A stretch of DNA of 64,000 nucleotides from NCBI GenBank assembly GCA_017442585.1, contig JAFRZM010000035.1, positions 1 to 64,000 on the forward strand. The letters are read 5' to 3'. The notes under the pieces were generated by a model that searched no databases, had not been told where the DNA came from, and saw only the letters and a list, made by a program, of their open reading frames with translations. Shown here piece by piece: positions 35,725 to 44,474 of the stretch; position 1 is the first letter of the stretch; each line of letters begins with the position of its first letter. The position numbers were made by a program, and so were the translations under genes. The DNA is from Lachnospiraceae bacterium. Lineage in GTDB: Bacteria; Bacillota; Clostridia; Lachnospirales; Lachnospiraceae.

Positions 35725-35997
35725 TTATCGAATATAATTACTGAAATTCATCCATAAATTCTCGGTGAATTTCACTACCAGATTAAGCATCCAACTACCT
35801 CCGATCATTACGGTAGCAAATACTGCTAAAATCTTAGGAACAAATGTCAAAGTCTGTTCCTGGATAGAAGTTACTGTCTGAAATATACTTATTACAAGTC
35901 CGACTATAAGCGAAACAAGCAACACCGGTGCTGATGCTACGATAATCGTATATATGGCATCTCTTGCTATATCCAAAACCTGTCCCTGAGTAATCAC
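35725..35997 (-). CDS. fliQ: Flagellar export protein FliQ
   Basis: 90-residue, two-segment membrane protein of the export gate. VLDIARDAIYTIIVASAPVL and VGLVISIFQTVTSIQEQTLT with FVPKILAV are the family pattern. GTG start, 8 nt after AAGGGG. Confidence 0.96.
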   Translation of the reverse strand: MITQGQVLDIARDAIYTIIVASAPVLLVSLIVGLVISIFQTVTSIQEQTLTFVPKILAVFATVMIGGSWMLNLVVKFTENLWMNFSNYIR

Positions 35998-36013
35998 TTC
36001 TTACACCCCTTTG

Positions 36014-36868
36014 TCAATAGAACGATTTAACAAGCTGACCGATAACCAAATCCCAGCCATCCGCTAAAATGAATAATAATATCTTAAACGGCATGGAAAT
36101 TGTAGTAGGCGGGAGCATCATCATACCCATAGACATAAGTATGGATGAAACAACCATATCTATGACTATAAACGGAATATAAATCAAAAATCCTATGATG
36201 AATGAAGTTCTAAGCTCGCTTAAAATAAATGCAGGTATAACAGTTGTCATCGGAACCTTAGCAAATTCCTCATCAGTAACAGGATAATCTATCTTTGCAA
36301 TGTCACACATTAATGCAAGATCCTTTTCCTGTGTTTCACCATACATAAATTCTCTTAACGGTTTGGAGCCTATTTCCAAAGCTTCATCCTGAGTAATCTC
36401 GCCACGATCAAACGGTTTGATTGCATTCTCATTAATCTCTGTAAATACCGGAGACATTATAAATACCGTAAGGAATAAAGCAAGACCAACCAGAACCTGG
36501 TTAGGTGGTGCTGTCTGCGTGCCCAGAGCCTGTCTTAAGAAATGGAGTACAATAATGATTCTTGTAAATGACGTAAGCATTATAAGAATCGACGGAGCCA
36601 ATGAAATTACCGTAAGTACAAGTAATATTTTTACAGTGCTGGAAATCTGTCCGCTGTCATTATTGTATATAATTGAAAATCCGTTATTAATATCGCTTCT
36701 GGGATCTTGTGGCGTTATGTCCTCTGTGTTTTCTCTTCTGCCTCTCCTGGTTGAATCATCAGTTGTTGCATAAGCACGACTGCCAATAAAAAGACCAAGT
36801 GTCAAAATGAGGAAAATCGTTCCTATTGCCAGAGACGTAAACATAAATACTTTCTTCAATTGTTCCAC
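36014..36868 (-). CDS. fliP: Flagellar export protein FliP
   Basis: Pore-forming membrane protein of the export gate. 284 residues. An N-terminal signal-like segment (MFTSLAIGTIFLILTLGLFI), a periplasmic-type loop, then the family core: LTSFTRIIIVLHFLRQALGT, PNQVLVGLALFLTVFIMSPV, and the C-terminal DMVVSSILMSMGMMMLPP. The start is uncertain: GTG at 36868 abuts the fliO stop, while TTG at 36859 has a better spaced AGGTGG. Confidence 0.95.
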   Translation of the reverse strand: MEQLKKVFMFTSLAIGTIFLILTLGLFIGSRAYATTDDSTRRGRRENTEDITPQDPRSDINNGFSIIYNNDSGQISSTVKILLVLTVISLAPSILIMLTSFTRIIIVLHFLRQALGTQTAPPNQVLVGLALFLTVFIMSPVFTEINENAIKPFDRGEITQDEALEIGSKPLREFMYGETQEKDLALMCDIAKIDYPVTDEEFAKVPMTTVIPAFILSELRTSFIIGFLIYIPFIVIDMVVSSILMSMGMMMLPPTTISMPFKILLFILADGWDLVIGQLVKSFY

Positions 36869-37237
36869 CTAGCCTTGTTTTTTGGTGATTCTGTCAAGTA
36901 TTTCCTTAAAGCCTGAAGTTAACTTATCAGGCTCTTTATAATTCGGAAGTACCATATCGGGGATGTCATCTTCTGTAAACTCCGCAAGCGGATTAATTTC
37001 ATCCTTACCAACGCCTATCATAATAACTTTCTTGCCCACTTTTACAAGAGCAAGAAATTTATTATTGGAAACCCTCATTGTTTCCAGTATCTGCATGTTT
37101 TTATTCTGCATCTGCAGCTTTTGATAGCCGCCGATAAAACGTGTAGTAAATACCGCAATAAGAAGAACAAATGCGAAAATGACCAGGACTACAAGAAACT
37201 GAATGAAACTCTCACCGCTTGTAGAACCAATTATCAT
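36869..37237 (-). CDS. fliO: Flagellar biosynthetic protein FliO
   Basis: 122 residues: one membrane segment (FIQFLVVLVIFAFVLLIAVF) followed by a cytoplasmic FliO domain (ILETMRVSNNKFLALVKVGK, then VIMIGVGKDEINPLAEF). FliO helps assemble the FliP pore. Its position between cheY and fliP matches fliZ/fliO in B. subtilis. Confidence 0.9.
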   Translation of the reverse strand: MIIGSTSGESFIQFLVVLVIFAFVLLIAVFTTRFIGGYQKLQMQNKNMQILETMRVSNNKFLALVKVGKKVIMIGVGKDEINPLAEFTEDDIPDMVLPNYKEPDKLTSGFKEILDRITKKQG

Positions 37238-37249
37238 AATATGCCCCTA

Positions 37250-37612
37250 TTAACCAATTACTTTCTTAACTGCTTCAAGAACACGGTCTGCCTGGAAAGG
37301 TTTAACGATAAAGTCCTTAGCACCTGACTGAATTGCTTCTATAACCATTGCCTGCTGACCCATTGCTGAACACATAACTACTACTGCATTGCTGTCTGCT
37401 TCACGGATCTTCTTTAATGCCTGAATACCATCCATTTCCGGCATTGTGATATCCATAAGAACAAGATCCGGCTTAGTCTCGTTGTACTTATCTACAGCGA
37501 TCTGTCCGTTTTCAGCTTCACCTGCGATACCGTAACCGTTCTTAGTCAAGATATCCTTGATCATCATTCTCATGAAAGCTGCGTCATCACAAATTAATAC
37601 ATTCTTAGCCAT
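37250..37612 (-). CDS. cheY: Chemotaxis response regulator CheY
   Basis: Single-domain receiver of 120 residues; its phosphorylated form binds the FliM/FliY switch. Acidic pocket ICDDAAF, phosphorylation site Asp54 in VLMDITMPEMDG, Thr/Ser switch in VVMCSAMGQ and Lys in FIVKPF. The ATG is 8 nt from AAGGAG; an ATG two codons upstream is too close to it. Confidence 0.97.
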   Translation of the reverse strand: MAKNVLICDDAAFMRMMIKDILTKNGYGIAGEAENGQIAVDKYNETKPDLVLMDITMPEMDGIQALKKIREADSNAVVVMCSAMGQQAMVIEAIQSGAKDFIVKPFQADRVLEAVKKVIG

Positions 37613-37634
37613 TGTCATCTCTCCTTATTAAAAA

Positions 37635-38852
37635 TTATTTAGGCTGCTCTTTAATTATATCCGTAATACGGATACCGAAGTTCTCTTCCAAAACGACAAC
37701 TTCTCCTTTGGCGACATACTTGCCGTTAACAAGTACATCTATAGGCTCACCGGCAATCTTATTAAGTTCAATAATAGTACCAGGAGAAAACTCCAGGATG
37801 TCCTTAATAGATTTACTGGTTCTGCCAAGTTCAACAGTTACTTCCAACGGAACATCCTGAATAAGTTCGATGTTCTCCTTTTGCTGGGCCGGATTAAAAT
37901 CACCCATGAAAGGCTGGAACTGTGCTTGCTGGACATTTACCGGCTGATACATCATTGATTGATCAGGATACATCGGGTAACCCATTGGCATACCCTGCAT
38001 CGGCATTCCCTGCATCATAGGCTGTCCCATCATCGGCTGACCTTGTGGCATTCCCTGAGGAGCTGCCTGTGGTGCGGCTGCCTGTGGAGGCGGTGCCTGT
38101 GCCGGGGCCGGTGCACTGTCAGCTGCAACTGCTGTTTCATCACCAGCTATATCAATTTCCATATTCTTTGCGATACTGTTATACATATCACGTGCAAAAG
38201 AAAATGGATATAACTGCATAATCGTAGAGTCTACAAGATCTCCGATCTCCATCTTAAAAGTAATACGAACAAACTTACCTTTAAGGAAATCATCTATCTC
38301 CGCTCCGTCTGTAGTCGACTGCAAATCGATTACATCTGCTGTAGGCGGCGAAATATCGATCATCTTATTGAGCATTGAAGAAAGTGATGTGGCACTTGAA
38401 CCCATCATCTGATTCATTGCCTCGGAAATAGCCGATAAATGAAGTTCTCCGAGCTCTCCGTCGGTATTTGTACCGTCACCGCCCATCATAAGGTCGGTTA
38501 TGACTTTAACGTCCGATTCCTTTAATACGAGGATATTGCTTCCATCAAGACCTACTGTATATCCAATTCTTATGAATACACACGGCTTAGCATAGTTTTC
38601 TATCACATCTTCCCAAGTTGCAATAGAAACTACAGGAGTCGAAATCTCTACTTTTCTGTTAACGAGTGAAAAGAGCGTCGTTGCCGCAGTCCCCATGGAT
38701 ATATTGGCAATTTCCCCTATGGCATCTTTTTCTTCGTTACTTAAAGTATTCTCGTCGTCATCTGCGGAAGAAGAAGGTGCCGGCTCAACATCGCCGCCTG
38801 CTGAATTTGCAAGCAAAGCATTTATCTCTTCCTGCGATAATACTCCATCCAT
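37635..38852 (-). CDS. fliY: Flagellar motor switch phosphatase FliY
   Basis: C-ring protein combining a CheC-like CheY-P phosphatase domain with a FliN-type domain. 405 residues. N-terminal LSQEEINALLANS, two phosphatase sites (IGEIANISMGTAA and ISEAMNQMMGSSA), an unusual linker at about 245-305 made almost only of Pro, Gln, Met, Gly and Ala, and the C-terminal SpoA/FliN domain (VPLEVTVELGRTSKSIKDIL). Four bases after fliM. Confidence 0.96.
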   Translation of the reverse strand: MDGVLSQEEINALLANSAGGDVEPAPSSSADDDENTLSNEEKDAIGEIANISMGTAATTLFSLVNRKVEISTPVVSIATWEDVIENYAKPCVFIRIGYTVGLDGSNILVLKESDVKVITDLMMGGDGTNTDGELGELHLSAISEAMNQMMGSSATSLSSMLNKMIDISPPTADVIDLQSTTDGAEIDDFLKGKFVRITFKMEIGDLVDSTIMQLYPFSFARDMYNSIAKNMEIDIAGDETAVAADSAPAPAQAPPPQAAAPQAAPQGMPQGQPMMGQPMMQGMPMQGMPMGYPMYPDQSMMYQPVNVQQAQFQPFMGDFNPAQQKENIELIQDVPLEVTVELGRTSKSIKDILEFSPGTIIELNKIAGEPIDVLVNGKYVAKGEVVVLEENFGIRITDIIKEQPK

Positions 38853-38856
38853 ATCC

Positions 38857-39834
38857 CTACTCCTCTCTCAAAATTTCTGTAATCTGCACTGCATATTTTT
38901 CTCCGGATGCACCGGGCAGCGCTTTAAACTTCTCAATATTACCAATGAAGATTGATAACTCATCATCAGCTTTGGTATCAAGTCGAATTATATCTCCGAC
39001 CTGAAGATCAACAAAGTCATTAACCGAAACAATGCTCTGGCCCAGGACCGCTTTCACAGGTATAGGCGCGTAGTTTATAAGTGTTTCGATATTCTCCTTA
39101 AAGCCCTCTTCTGATTTAGTCTTAACACTAGAATACCAGAACTTTGTGTTCAATTTGTCCATAACATCTTCCAAAGTTAAATACGGAAGACAAACATTCA
39201 TAAGACCTTCTACTTCGCCAATCTTTAAGTTAATAGTTACGATTGCGATCATTTCCGAAGGAGATATGATCTGAGCAAACTGTGAGTTCGTCTCTATTCG
39301 TTCGAGTCTCGGATTAAGATCTATAACGTTCTCCCAAGGTTCTTTTAAGAGATCGATTGAAATCGAAAGAATTCTTTCAACTATCAAAAGCTCTATTTCC
39401 GAAAACTCTCTGCTTCGCTCCAAAGGTTCACCCGGACCTCCGAGCATTCGATCAACCATTGCATATCCAAGGTTTGTCGCAAGTTCTATGATAATATTGC
39501 CGTTTAGCGGCGCAAAATCAACAATTCCCAAAATAACCGGGTTAGAAAGCGCATTTGAAAATTCCGAATAAGTAACTGCTTCGGAGTTCATAACTTCTAC
39601 CTGTACCGACTTTCGAAGATATGCCGGCATCGTAGTGGATAAAAGTCGTCCATAATGCTCGAATATGATTTCAAGCGTTCTTAAGTGCTCTTTTGAAAAC
39701 TTGGCAGGTCTTGCGAAATCGTAGTTTTTCGCTTGTTTCTCGTTATTCTCTTTTATCTCATCAACATCCAGTTCACCACTGTTTAAGGCTTGCAGCAAAC
39801 TGTCTATCTCATTTTGAGATAAGACCTCTCCCAT
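38857..39834 (-). CDS. fliM: Flagellar motor switch protein FliM
   Basis: C-ring protein that binds CheY-P and FliG. 325 residues. The N-terminal CheY-binding peptide VLSQNEIDSLLQAL is intact; the middle domain contains GGPGEPL, as in other FliM, and the C-terminal SpoA domain ends near ILREE. Located between fliL and fliY. Confidence 0.97.
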   Translation of the reverse strand: MGEVLSQNEIDSLLQALNSGELDVDEIKENNEKQAKNYDFARPAKFSKEHLRTLEIIFEHYGRLLSTTMPAYLRKSVQVEVMNSEAVTYSEFSNALSNPVILGIVDFAPLNGNIIIELATNLGYAMVDRMLGGPGEPLERSREFSEIELLIVERILSISIDLLKEPWENVIDLNPRLERIETNSQFAQIISPSEMIAIVTINLKIGEVEGLMNVCLPYLTLEDVMDKLNTKFWYSSVKTKSEEGFKENIETLINYAPIPVKAVLGQSIVSVNDFVDLQVGDIIRLDTKADDELSIFIGNIEKFKALPGASGEKYAVQITEILREE

Positions 39835-39910
39835 GTTTTCTCACCACCCGTCGTTTTAAAATCTTTCTCTTTCGTTAATACCCGTAACCCCTTATTACAG
39901 GTAAAAGTGC

Positions 39911-40438
39911 TTACTGGCACATAAATGAACTGAAACCTACGCTTACAATGATATCGGAATCAAGTAATGCAGCAAGGTCATCCCTGATCTTCTGTGTTGC
40001 TTCATACTGATTGTCCGGATCCATAAGTTCATCTTTTGTATATCTGGATAAAACGCTAATAATAGCATTCTTTATAACACTATCCTGTGTCGCAAGTGTG
40101 GTCGAATTCCATTTGTCGTAATCTTCATGTGTCTTATTGATAGATAAGAATACATCAACTACGCAATAGTGATCTTTGCCGTCATCACTCTTCTTTAAAG
40201 CGATTGTAAGTGAACTTGCGTCATTTACCTTATATGTCTCAATATCACCAAGTGGGATATTGTTTTGACCTGTAGTCTTTCCTGTATTAAGCTCCAAGTG
40301 TATGGCATTTGCCACTTCCTCAATAAGCTTATTGGCATTGGATGTCGCCGGCATTACCGTAAATGTAAGCATTGCAGTAAGTACAAGATTCACCACAAGC
40401 AAAGCTAAAATTAATACCGACATAAGATTCTTTTTCAT
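39911..40438 (-). CDS. fliL: FliL-like flagellar basal-body protein
   Basis: 175 residues: one N-terminal membrane segment (VLILALLVVNLVLTAMLTFT) and an extracytoplasmic domain with DHYCVVDVFLSI, later KNAIISVLSRYTKDEL, the weakly conserved FliL pattern. FliL surrounds the stator and supports motor torque. Its place between motB and fliM supports the call. Confidence 0.82.
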   Translation of the reverse strand: MKKNLMSVLILALLVVNLVLTAMLTFTVMPATSNANKLIEEVANAIHLELNTGKTTGQNNIPLGDIETYKVNDASSLTIALKKSDDGKDHYCVVDVFLSINKTHEDYDKWNSTTLATQDSVIKNAIISVLSRYTKDELMDPDNQYEATQKIRDDLAALLDSDIIVSVGFSSFMCQ

Positions 40439-40450
40439 AAATCTCTCCTT

Positions 40451-41251
40451 CTAGTTTGTTGAATACAAGCTGTTATATATTTTAATCTCTACACGCCTGT
40501 TTTTGGCTCGGCCATCCGCCGTAGAGTTACTTGCTATCGGAACATTTTCACCGCGTCCCGCATATTTTAATAACTTCGGGTCTACCTTTGCAATGCCCTT
40601 TATATAGTTTGCAACCGACAATGCTCTATAAAATGATAAAACATCATTGTTTTCAAATCTTGAACGACCTGATAAAGGTACATTGTCCGTATGACCTTCT
40701 ATTTCTATGACGTTCTTATCGTACTTTTTAATAATCTGTGCAATCTTTTTAATAATAGGCTTTGCTCCGTTTAATATATCCGCTTTACCCGAGTCAAAAA
40801 GTATTGCACCGTTAAGAGTTAAAAGCACATAATGCTGATTGAATTCGACATTTACTTTATCAGCCATACCGACATCTTCCAAAGCCTTTGCGATTTCTTC
40901 GGCAATCTTTTCGGATTCTGCCTCGGCTTCTTTTTCATACTGGCTCTTTATATCTTCCTCGTTCTCTCCGTCGGAATTATTCTGCACCACCTGATTAAAA
41001 TACACATCAAGTTCTTTAAGCTGGCTTATACCGCTTCCAACCATCTGTCCTTCACCGATTGAAGTGCCGCCTGCCGGAAGAATACTGAATGAATTCTGTA
41101 AGGAAGCTACAACTTCCTGGAACTTTTGTGCATCAACGGTTGACATAGAGAACAGCAAAACGAAGAAGCAAAGCAAAAGATTCATAAGGTCGGAGAATGT
41201 TGTAATCCATCCACCGGTTTTAACCTCTTCCTCCTGTCTTTTTTTTGCCAT
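40451..41251 (-). CDS. motB: Stator protein MotB
   Basis: 266 residues. One membrane segment with the essential proton-binding Asp21 in TTFSDLMNLLLCFFVLLFSM, a plug/linker region, and an OmpA-type peptidoglycan-binding domain (IEIEGHTDNVPLSG, NRRVEIKIY). Start overlaps the motA stop as TAATG. A proton rather than sodium motor is likely but not provable here. Confidence 0.97.
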   Translation of the reverse strand: MAKKRQEEEVKTGGWITTFSDLMNLLLCFFVLLFSMSTVDAQKFQEVVASLQNSFSILPAGGTSIGEGQMVGSGISQLKELDVYFNQVVQNNSDGENEEDIKSQYEKEAEAESEKIAEEIAKALEDVGMADKVNVEFNQHYVLLTLNGAILFDSGKADILNGAKPIIKKIAQIIKKYDKNVIEIEGHTDNVPLSGRSRFENNDVLSFYRALSVANYIKGIAKVDPKLLKYAGRGENVPIASNSTADGRAKNRRVEIKIYNSLYSTN

Positions 41252-42039
41252 TACTCTTCACCTCCGCCCTCACTCATCTTCTCGCGGTTCTTAGGTGACA
41301 AGAACGACTTAAGCTTCTCTTCAATAACACGAGGGTTTTCACCGGCCTGAATTGAGAGAAGTCCTTCTACTATGATTTCCTTCATCATAATCTCCGTAGA
41401 GTTCTTAACACGAAGCTTTGATGATGTAGGGTTACATATCCAGTTTGCAATAAGTGAACCGTAAAGAGTTGTAAGCAAAGCAACGGCCATGTTAGGTCCG
41501 ATGGTTGATGCATCTTCAAGGTTCTTAAGCATGTTAACGAGACCGATAAGAGTACCGATCATTCCCCATGCAGGGCCAAGTGCTTCCCACTTGTCCCATA
41601 CAGAGATAACTTTCTTGTGTCTGTCTTCGATACAGACAAGATCTGTCTCCAAGATACCACGTACAAGTTCCGGATCCGTACCGTCTACTACAAGCATAAC
41701 GCCTTTTCTAAGGAACGGATCTTCTATCTGGTTACTTGCCTCATCGAGAGCAAGGAGTCCTTCTTTTCTCGCAACGTTTGAAAGATCGATTATGGATTTG
41801 ATAACTGCCTCAGGATCTTCCTTGGAGCCTTTAAGTGATAATGTAAATCCTTTAAGACCATTGATGAAATCAGGTATTGTATTCGCCGCTATAACACCAC
41901 AGATAGATCCACCGATAGTGATGATAATAGACGATGCATCAATGAAGTTACCAAATGCATCAACACCACCGGATGAGAATATACCGAATACAACCATTAC
42001 AAAACCTAAGACAAGTCCGAGTAAAGATGCTATATCCAT
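41251..42039 (-). CDS. motA: Stator protein MotA
   Basis: 262 residues with four membrane segments. Motor-interface and channel motifs are present: GPAWGMIGTLIGLVNMLKNL, and DPFLRKGVMLVVDGTDPELV in the cytoplasmic loop. It begins the second half of the locus, behind its own promoter. Confidence 0.97.
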   Translation of the reverse strand: MDIASLLGLVLGFVMVVFGIFSSGGVDAFGNFIDASSIIITIGGSICGVIAANTIPDFINGLKGFTLSLKGSKEDPEAVIKSIIDLSNVARKEGLLALDEASNQIEDPFLRKGVMLVVDGTDPELVRGILETDLVCIEDRHKKVISVWDKWEALGPAWGMIGTLIGLVNMLKNLEDASTIGPNMAVALLTTLYGSLIANWICNPTSSKLRVKNSTEIMMKEIIVEGLLSIQAGENPRVIEEKLKSFLSPKNREKMSEGGGEE

Positions 42040-42126
42040 AAAATTAAAAACCCTCTTCTTCTATAATCTAGTAATTTTTATAAAAACGCATAAACATACT
42101 TTTAGACATTAAAATTATCTAGTTTT

Positions 42127-42155
42127 ATTCTACTAAACTTTTACCTTATTGTCTA
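42127..42155 (-). promoter_or_regulatory. Sigma-A-like promoter upstream of motA
   Basis: TAGACA (42150-42155), 17-bp spacer, TAGAAT (42127-42132) on the minus strand, about 80 bp before motA. Each box has one mismatch to consensus. It would let the motA-to-fliA genes be transcribed independently of flgB-flgE. Confidence 0.65.
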
Positions 42156-42187
42156 CAAATAATTTACAATTTTATTATTAATTATAC

Positions 42188-42228
42188 CACATATTGGGGG
42201 ATGGCAATACACCATCCCCCAATATACA
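42188..42228. terminator. Strong hairpin between flgE and motA
   Basis: A 14-bp perfect stem (ATATTGGGGGATGG at 42191-42204 and CCATCCCCCAATAT at 42212-42225, 7-nt loop) about 30 bp after the flgE stop. Neither side has a clear U-tract, so it may be a 3' stability element or partial terminator. Confidence 0.65.
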
Positions 42229-42257
42229 CTAAATTTTCAATATTTAATTAATTATTT

Positions 42258-44396
42258 TTATCTCTTAAGGTTGATTAACTCCTCAAGCAGTGTATCAGAT
42301 GTAGTAATTACACGGCTGTTTGCCTGGAATCCTCTCTGTGTTGTGATCATATCGGTGAACTCTGCAGAAAGGTCTACGTTAGACATTTCAAGTGCACCAG
42401 TTGTAAGTGAACCACCGTCAGATGAGATATCCATACCGATTCCGTCAAACTCACCGGAGTTAAGTGTTGTATTGTAGCAACCGTCTCCAAGCGCTTCAAG
42501 ACCTGATGCGTTAGCAAACTTTGCAACTGCAATCTGTCCTAAAAGAACCGTATTACCGTTATCGTATGAACCATAAATCATACCGTTGTTATTGATTGAT
42601 ACACCTGTCATGGCACCGAGTTTCTTACCTGCTCCTGCTGTTGAGCCGATAGAACCGTTTGTTATACCCATTGTTGATGTACCGCCGTTATTGAACATTG
42701 TAACCTGTGTAAAGTCGATTGCAATATTCTCAAACTTACCGTCAAGGTTCTTCATAGCAAGTGTAGCTATATCAGCTGAACCGATTGACTTAAAAGTACC
42801 GTCGTCAGTATTGAAACGGAGCTGTGTATAATACTTTGTACCTACGAGGTCAACAATATAATCAGTGTAGTTATTGCTGCTCTCATCCGTATCAAGTTCT
42901 ACAGTAGGCTTAATTGCGCTTGTCTTAAGCTGATTAAGTGCTGTATTTATATCATCCTGGCTTGCTGTTGTCTGGAAGTAGTCAGGAGTTCCGAGTTCAA
43001 TACCCATATCATATAAGTTCTCCCAGTACTGATTTGCGTTCTGAGGAAGAATTTCACCTGTTGTCGTATTCTTTAAACGTAATTTTGTAGGTGGATCTGT
43101 AGGGTTACCGGGATCTGCAAGTTCAAGTCTCCAACCAGGTGTTGTCTTGAATTCAAGACCGCCAATCTTTAAAATATCCTGATAAACTGTAGCATCCTTA
43201 TATGTGGAGTTTGCGTCTACATAGAGATCAGGATCTATGTTTGCAAAGTTCTCTTTAAAGTATTTTCTTATTGCACGAGAAGTGTTTTCAACATCAAGTG
43301 AATACTTATCAGCAGAATTTGACAACGGAACATATGTAACTGTAGTTGTACTTCCTACTGTTTCCTCATGTTTTGCATAATACTTACCAAGTTCGTCAAC
43401 ATAAAGATCTGAGCCTGCAACCTTCTTATCTTTTTCTGCAGATGCAATCTCGGCATCAGTCTTACCACTGCAATCAACAGTTGTTAAATAGTAATGATAA
43501 AGCTTGAAATCTGGTCTTGCTGTTGTGTCAACTGGCGGATCAATAGTAACATTAGTTCCGTCAATTGCAATTTCTGCCTTGTTAGGATATCTACCTGCAA
43601 GAAGTGTACCTGAATCCTTAACCGAAGAATCTGCTGATCCCCAAAGGTCCTTAGCTGTAACCTGTCCTGTAAGGATTGAATTACCATTAATATCCAATAT
43701 ATCCGAAAGAGATACATCATATACACCAGCTTCACCGGACTTATCAGTTATAACTTTAAACTTAGCTGTATACTGATAACCGAGTGAATCATAGAAGTTA
43801 AGATTCATGATGTAACCATCATCTGTATTAACCTGAGTAGCATTTGCATCAAGTACTCCTGATGCAACAGCATTTTCAGTAGCTTCAGGTGGAGATACAA
43901 GGTTAGCTTCCGACATAATTCTTAATGCAGAAACTGTATCCTTCTTAATGCCACCGTTAACAGGGTCTACCTGCCATCCCATTACGTTGTAACCTGTTGA
44001 AGACATACAAAGGTTACCGATAGCATCAAAGTAGAATGAACCAACTCTTGTAAATACATTTTCTGTACCGTTATTAACGATAAAAAATGAGTTACCGTTA
44101 ATCTTACAATCAAGTGCAGAACCTGTAGTCTGTGTAGCACCTGCTGTTGTGATTGATGAAGTTGTTGTAGCCATGGTAACACCAAGACCTATCTGCTTGG
44201 CATTGATACCGCCGACACCGGTTAAAGCATTAGGACCGGATGCTGCGGAAGTTGTCTGATACATAATGTCACTAAAAGTAACCGAAGAGCCTTTGAAGGC
44301 AATAGTGTTAACGTTAGCGATATTGTTACCGATAACGTCCATCTTTGTCTGGTGAGTCTTAAGACCTGCCACACCAGAGTAAAGAGATCTCATCAT
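42258..44396 (-). CDS. flgE: Flagellar hook protein FlgE
   Basis: 712 residues, clearly longer than the 260-400 of Bacillus or enteric FlgE. The extra length is in the surface-exposed middle. The N-terminus SLYSGVAGLKTHQTKMDVIG followed by NNIANVNTIAFKGSSVTFSD is the rod/hook signature; the C-terminus MSNVDLSAEFTDMITTQRGF closes the D0 coiled coil. The ATG chosen is 9 nt after AGGAGG and gives the family N-terminus; an ATG 11 codons upstream does not. The ribosome-binding site lies in a small hairpin. Confidence 0.96.
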   Translation of the reverse strand: MMRSLYSGVAGLKTHQTKMDVIGNNIANVNTIAFKGSSVTFSDIMYQTTSAASGPNALTGVGGINAKQIGLGVTMATTTSSITTAGATQTTGSALDCKINGNSFFIVNNGTENVFTRVGSFYFDAIGNLCMSSTGYNVMGWQVDPVNGGIKKDTVSALRIMSEANLVSPPEATENAVASGVLDANATQVNTDDGYIMNLNFYDSLGYQYTAKFKVITDKSGEAGVYDVSLSDILDINGNSILTGQVTAKDLWGSADSSVKDSGTLLAGRYPNKAEIAIDGTNVTIDPPVDTTARPDFKLYHYYLTTVDCSGKTDAEIASAEKDKKVAGSDLYVDELGKYYAKHEETVGSTTTVTYVPLSNSADKYSLDVENTSRAIRKYFKENFANIDPDLYVDANSTYKDATVYQDILKIGGLEFKTTPGWRLELADPGNPTDPPTKLRLKNTTTGEILPQNANQYWENLYDMGIELGTPDYFQTTASQDDINTALNQLKTSAIKPTVELDTDESSNNYTDYIVDLVGTKYYTQLRFNTDDGTFKSIGSADIATLAMKNLDGKFENIAIDFTQVTMFNNGGTSTMGITNGSIGSTAGAGKKLGAMTGVSINNNGMIYGSYDNGNTVLLGQIAVAKFANASGLEALGDGCYNTTLNSGEFDGIGMDISSDGGSLTTGALEMSNVDLSAEFTDMITTQRGFQANSRVITTSDTLLEELINLKR

Positions 44397-44404
44397 AGGA
44401 CATA

Positions 44405-44420
44405 CCCTCCTTGTAGAGGG
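44405..44420 (-). promoter_or_regulatory. Hairpin overlapping the flgE ribosome-binding site
   Basis: On the mRNA CCCTC pairs with GAGGG around a 6-nt loop TACAAG, burying part of the AAGGAGG ribosome-binding site. The string TACAAGGA resembles the CsrA recognition core. Regulation is inferred only. Confidence 0.4.
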
Positions 44421-44474
44421 GGCATTCATTTCTCTTATCCGTCATTCAAAGAGATTAGTTTCCATAAGGTCCAA

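Noticed and set aside
38000..38200. Frameshift or sequencing artefact in the FliY linker
   Set aside because: The frame remains open through the repeat and both flanking domains are intact.
41489..42112. Plus-strand reading frame of 207 residues
   Set aside because: Shadow of motA in another frame; serine/proline-rich composition typical of antisense frames.
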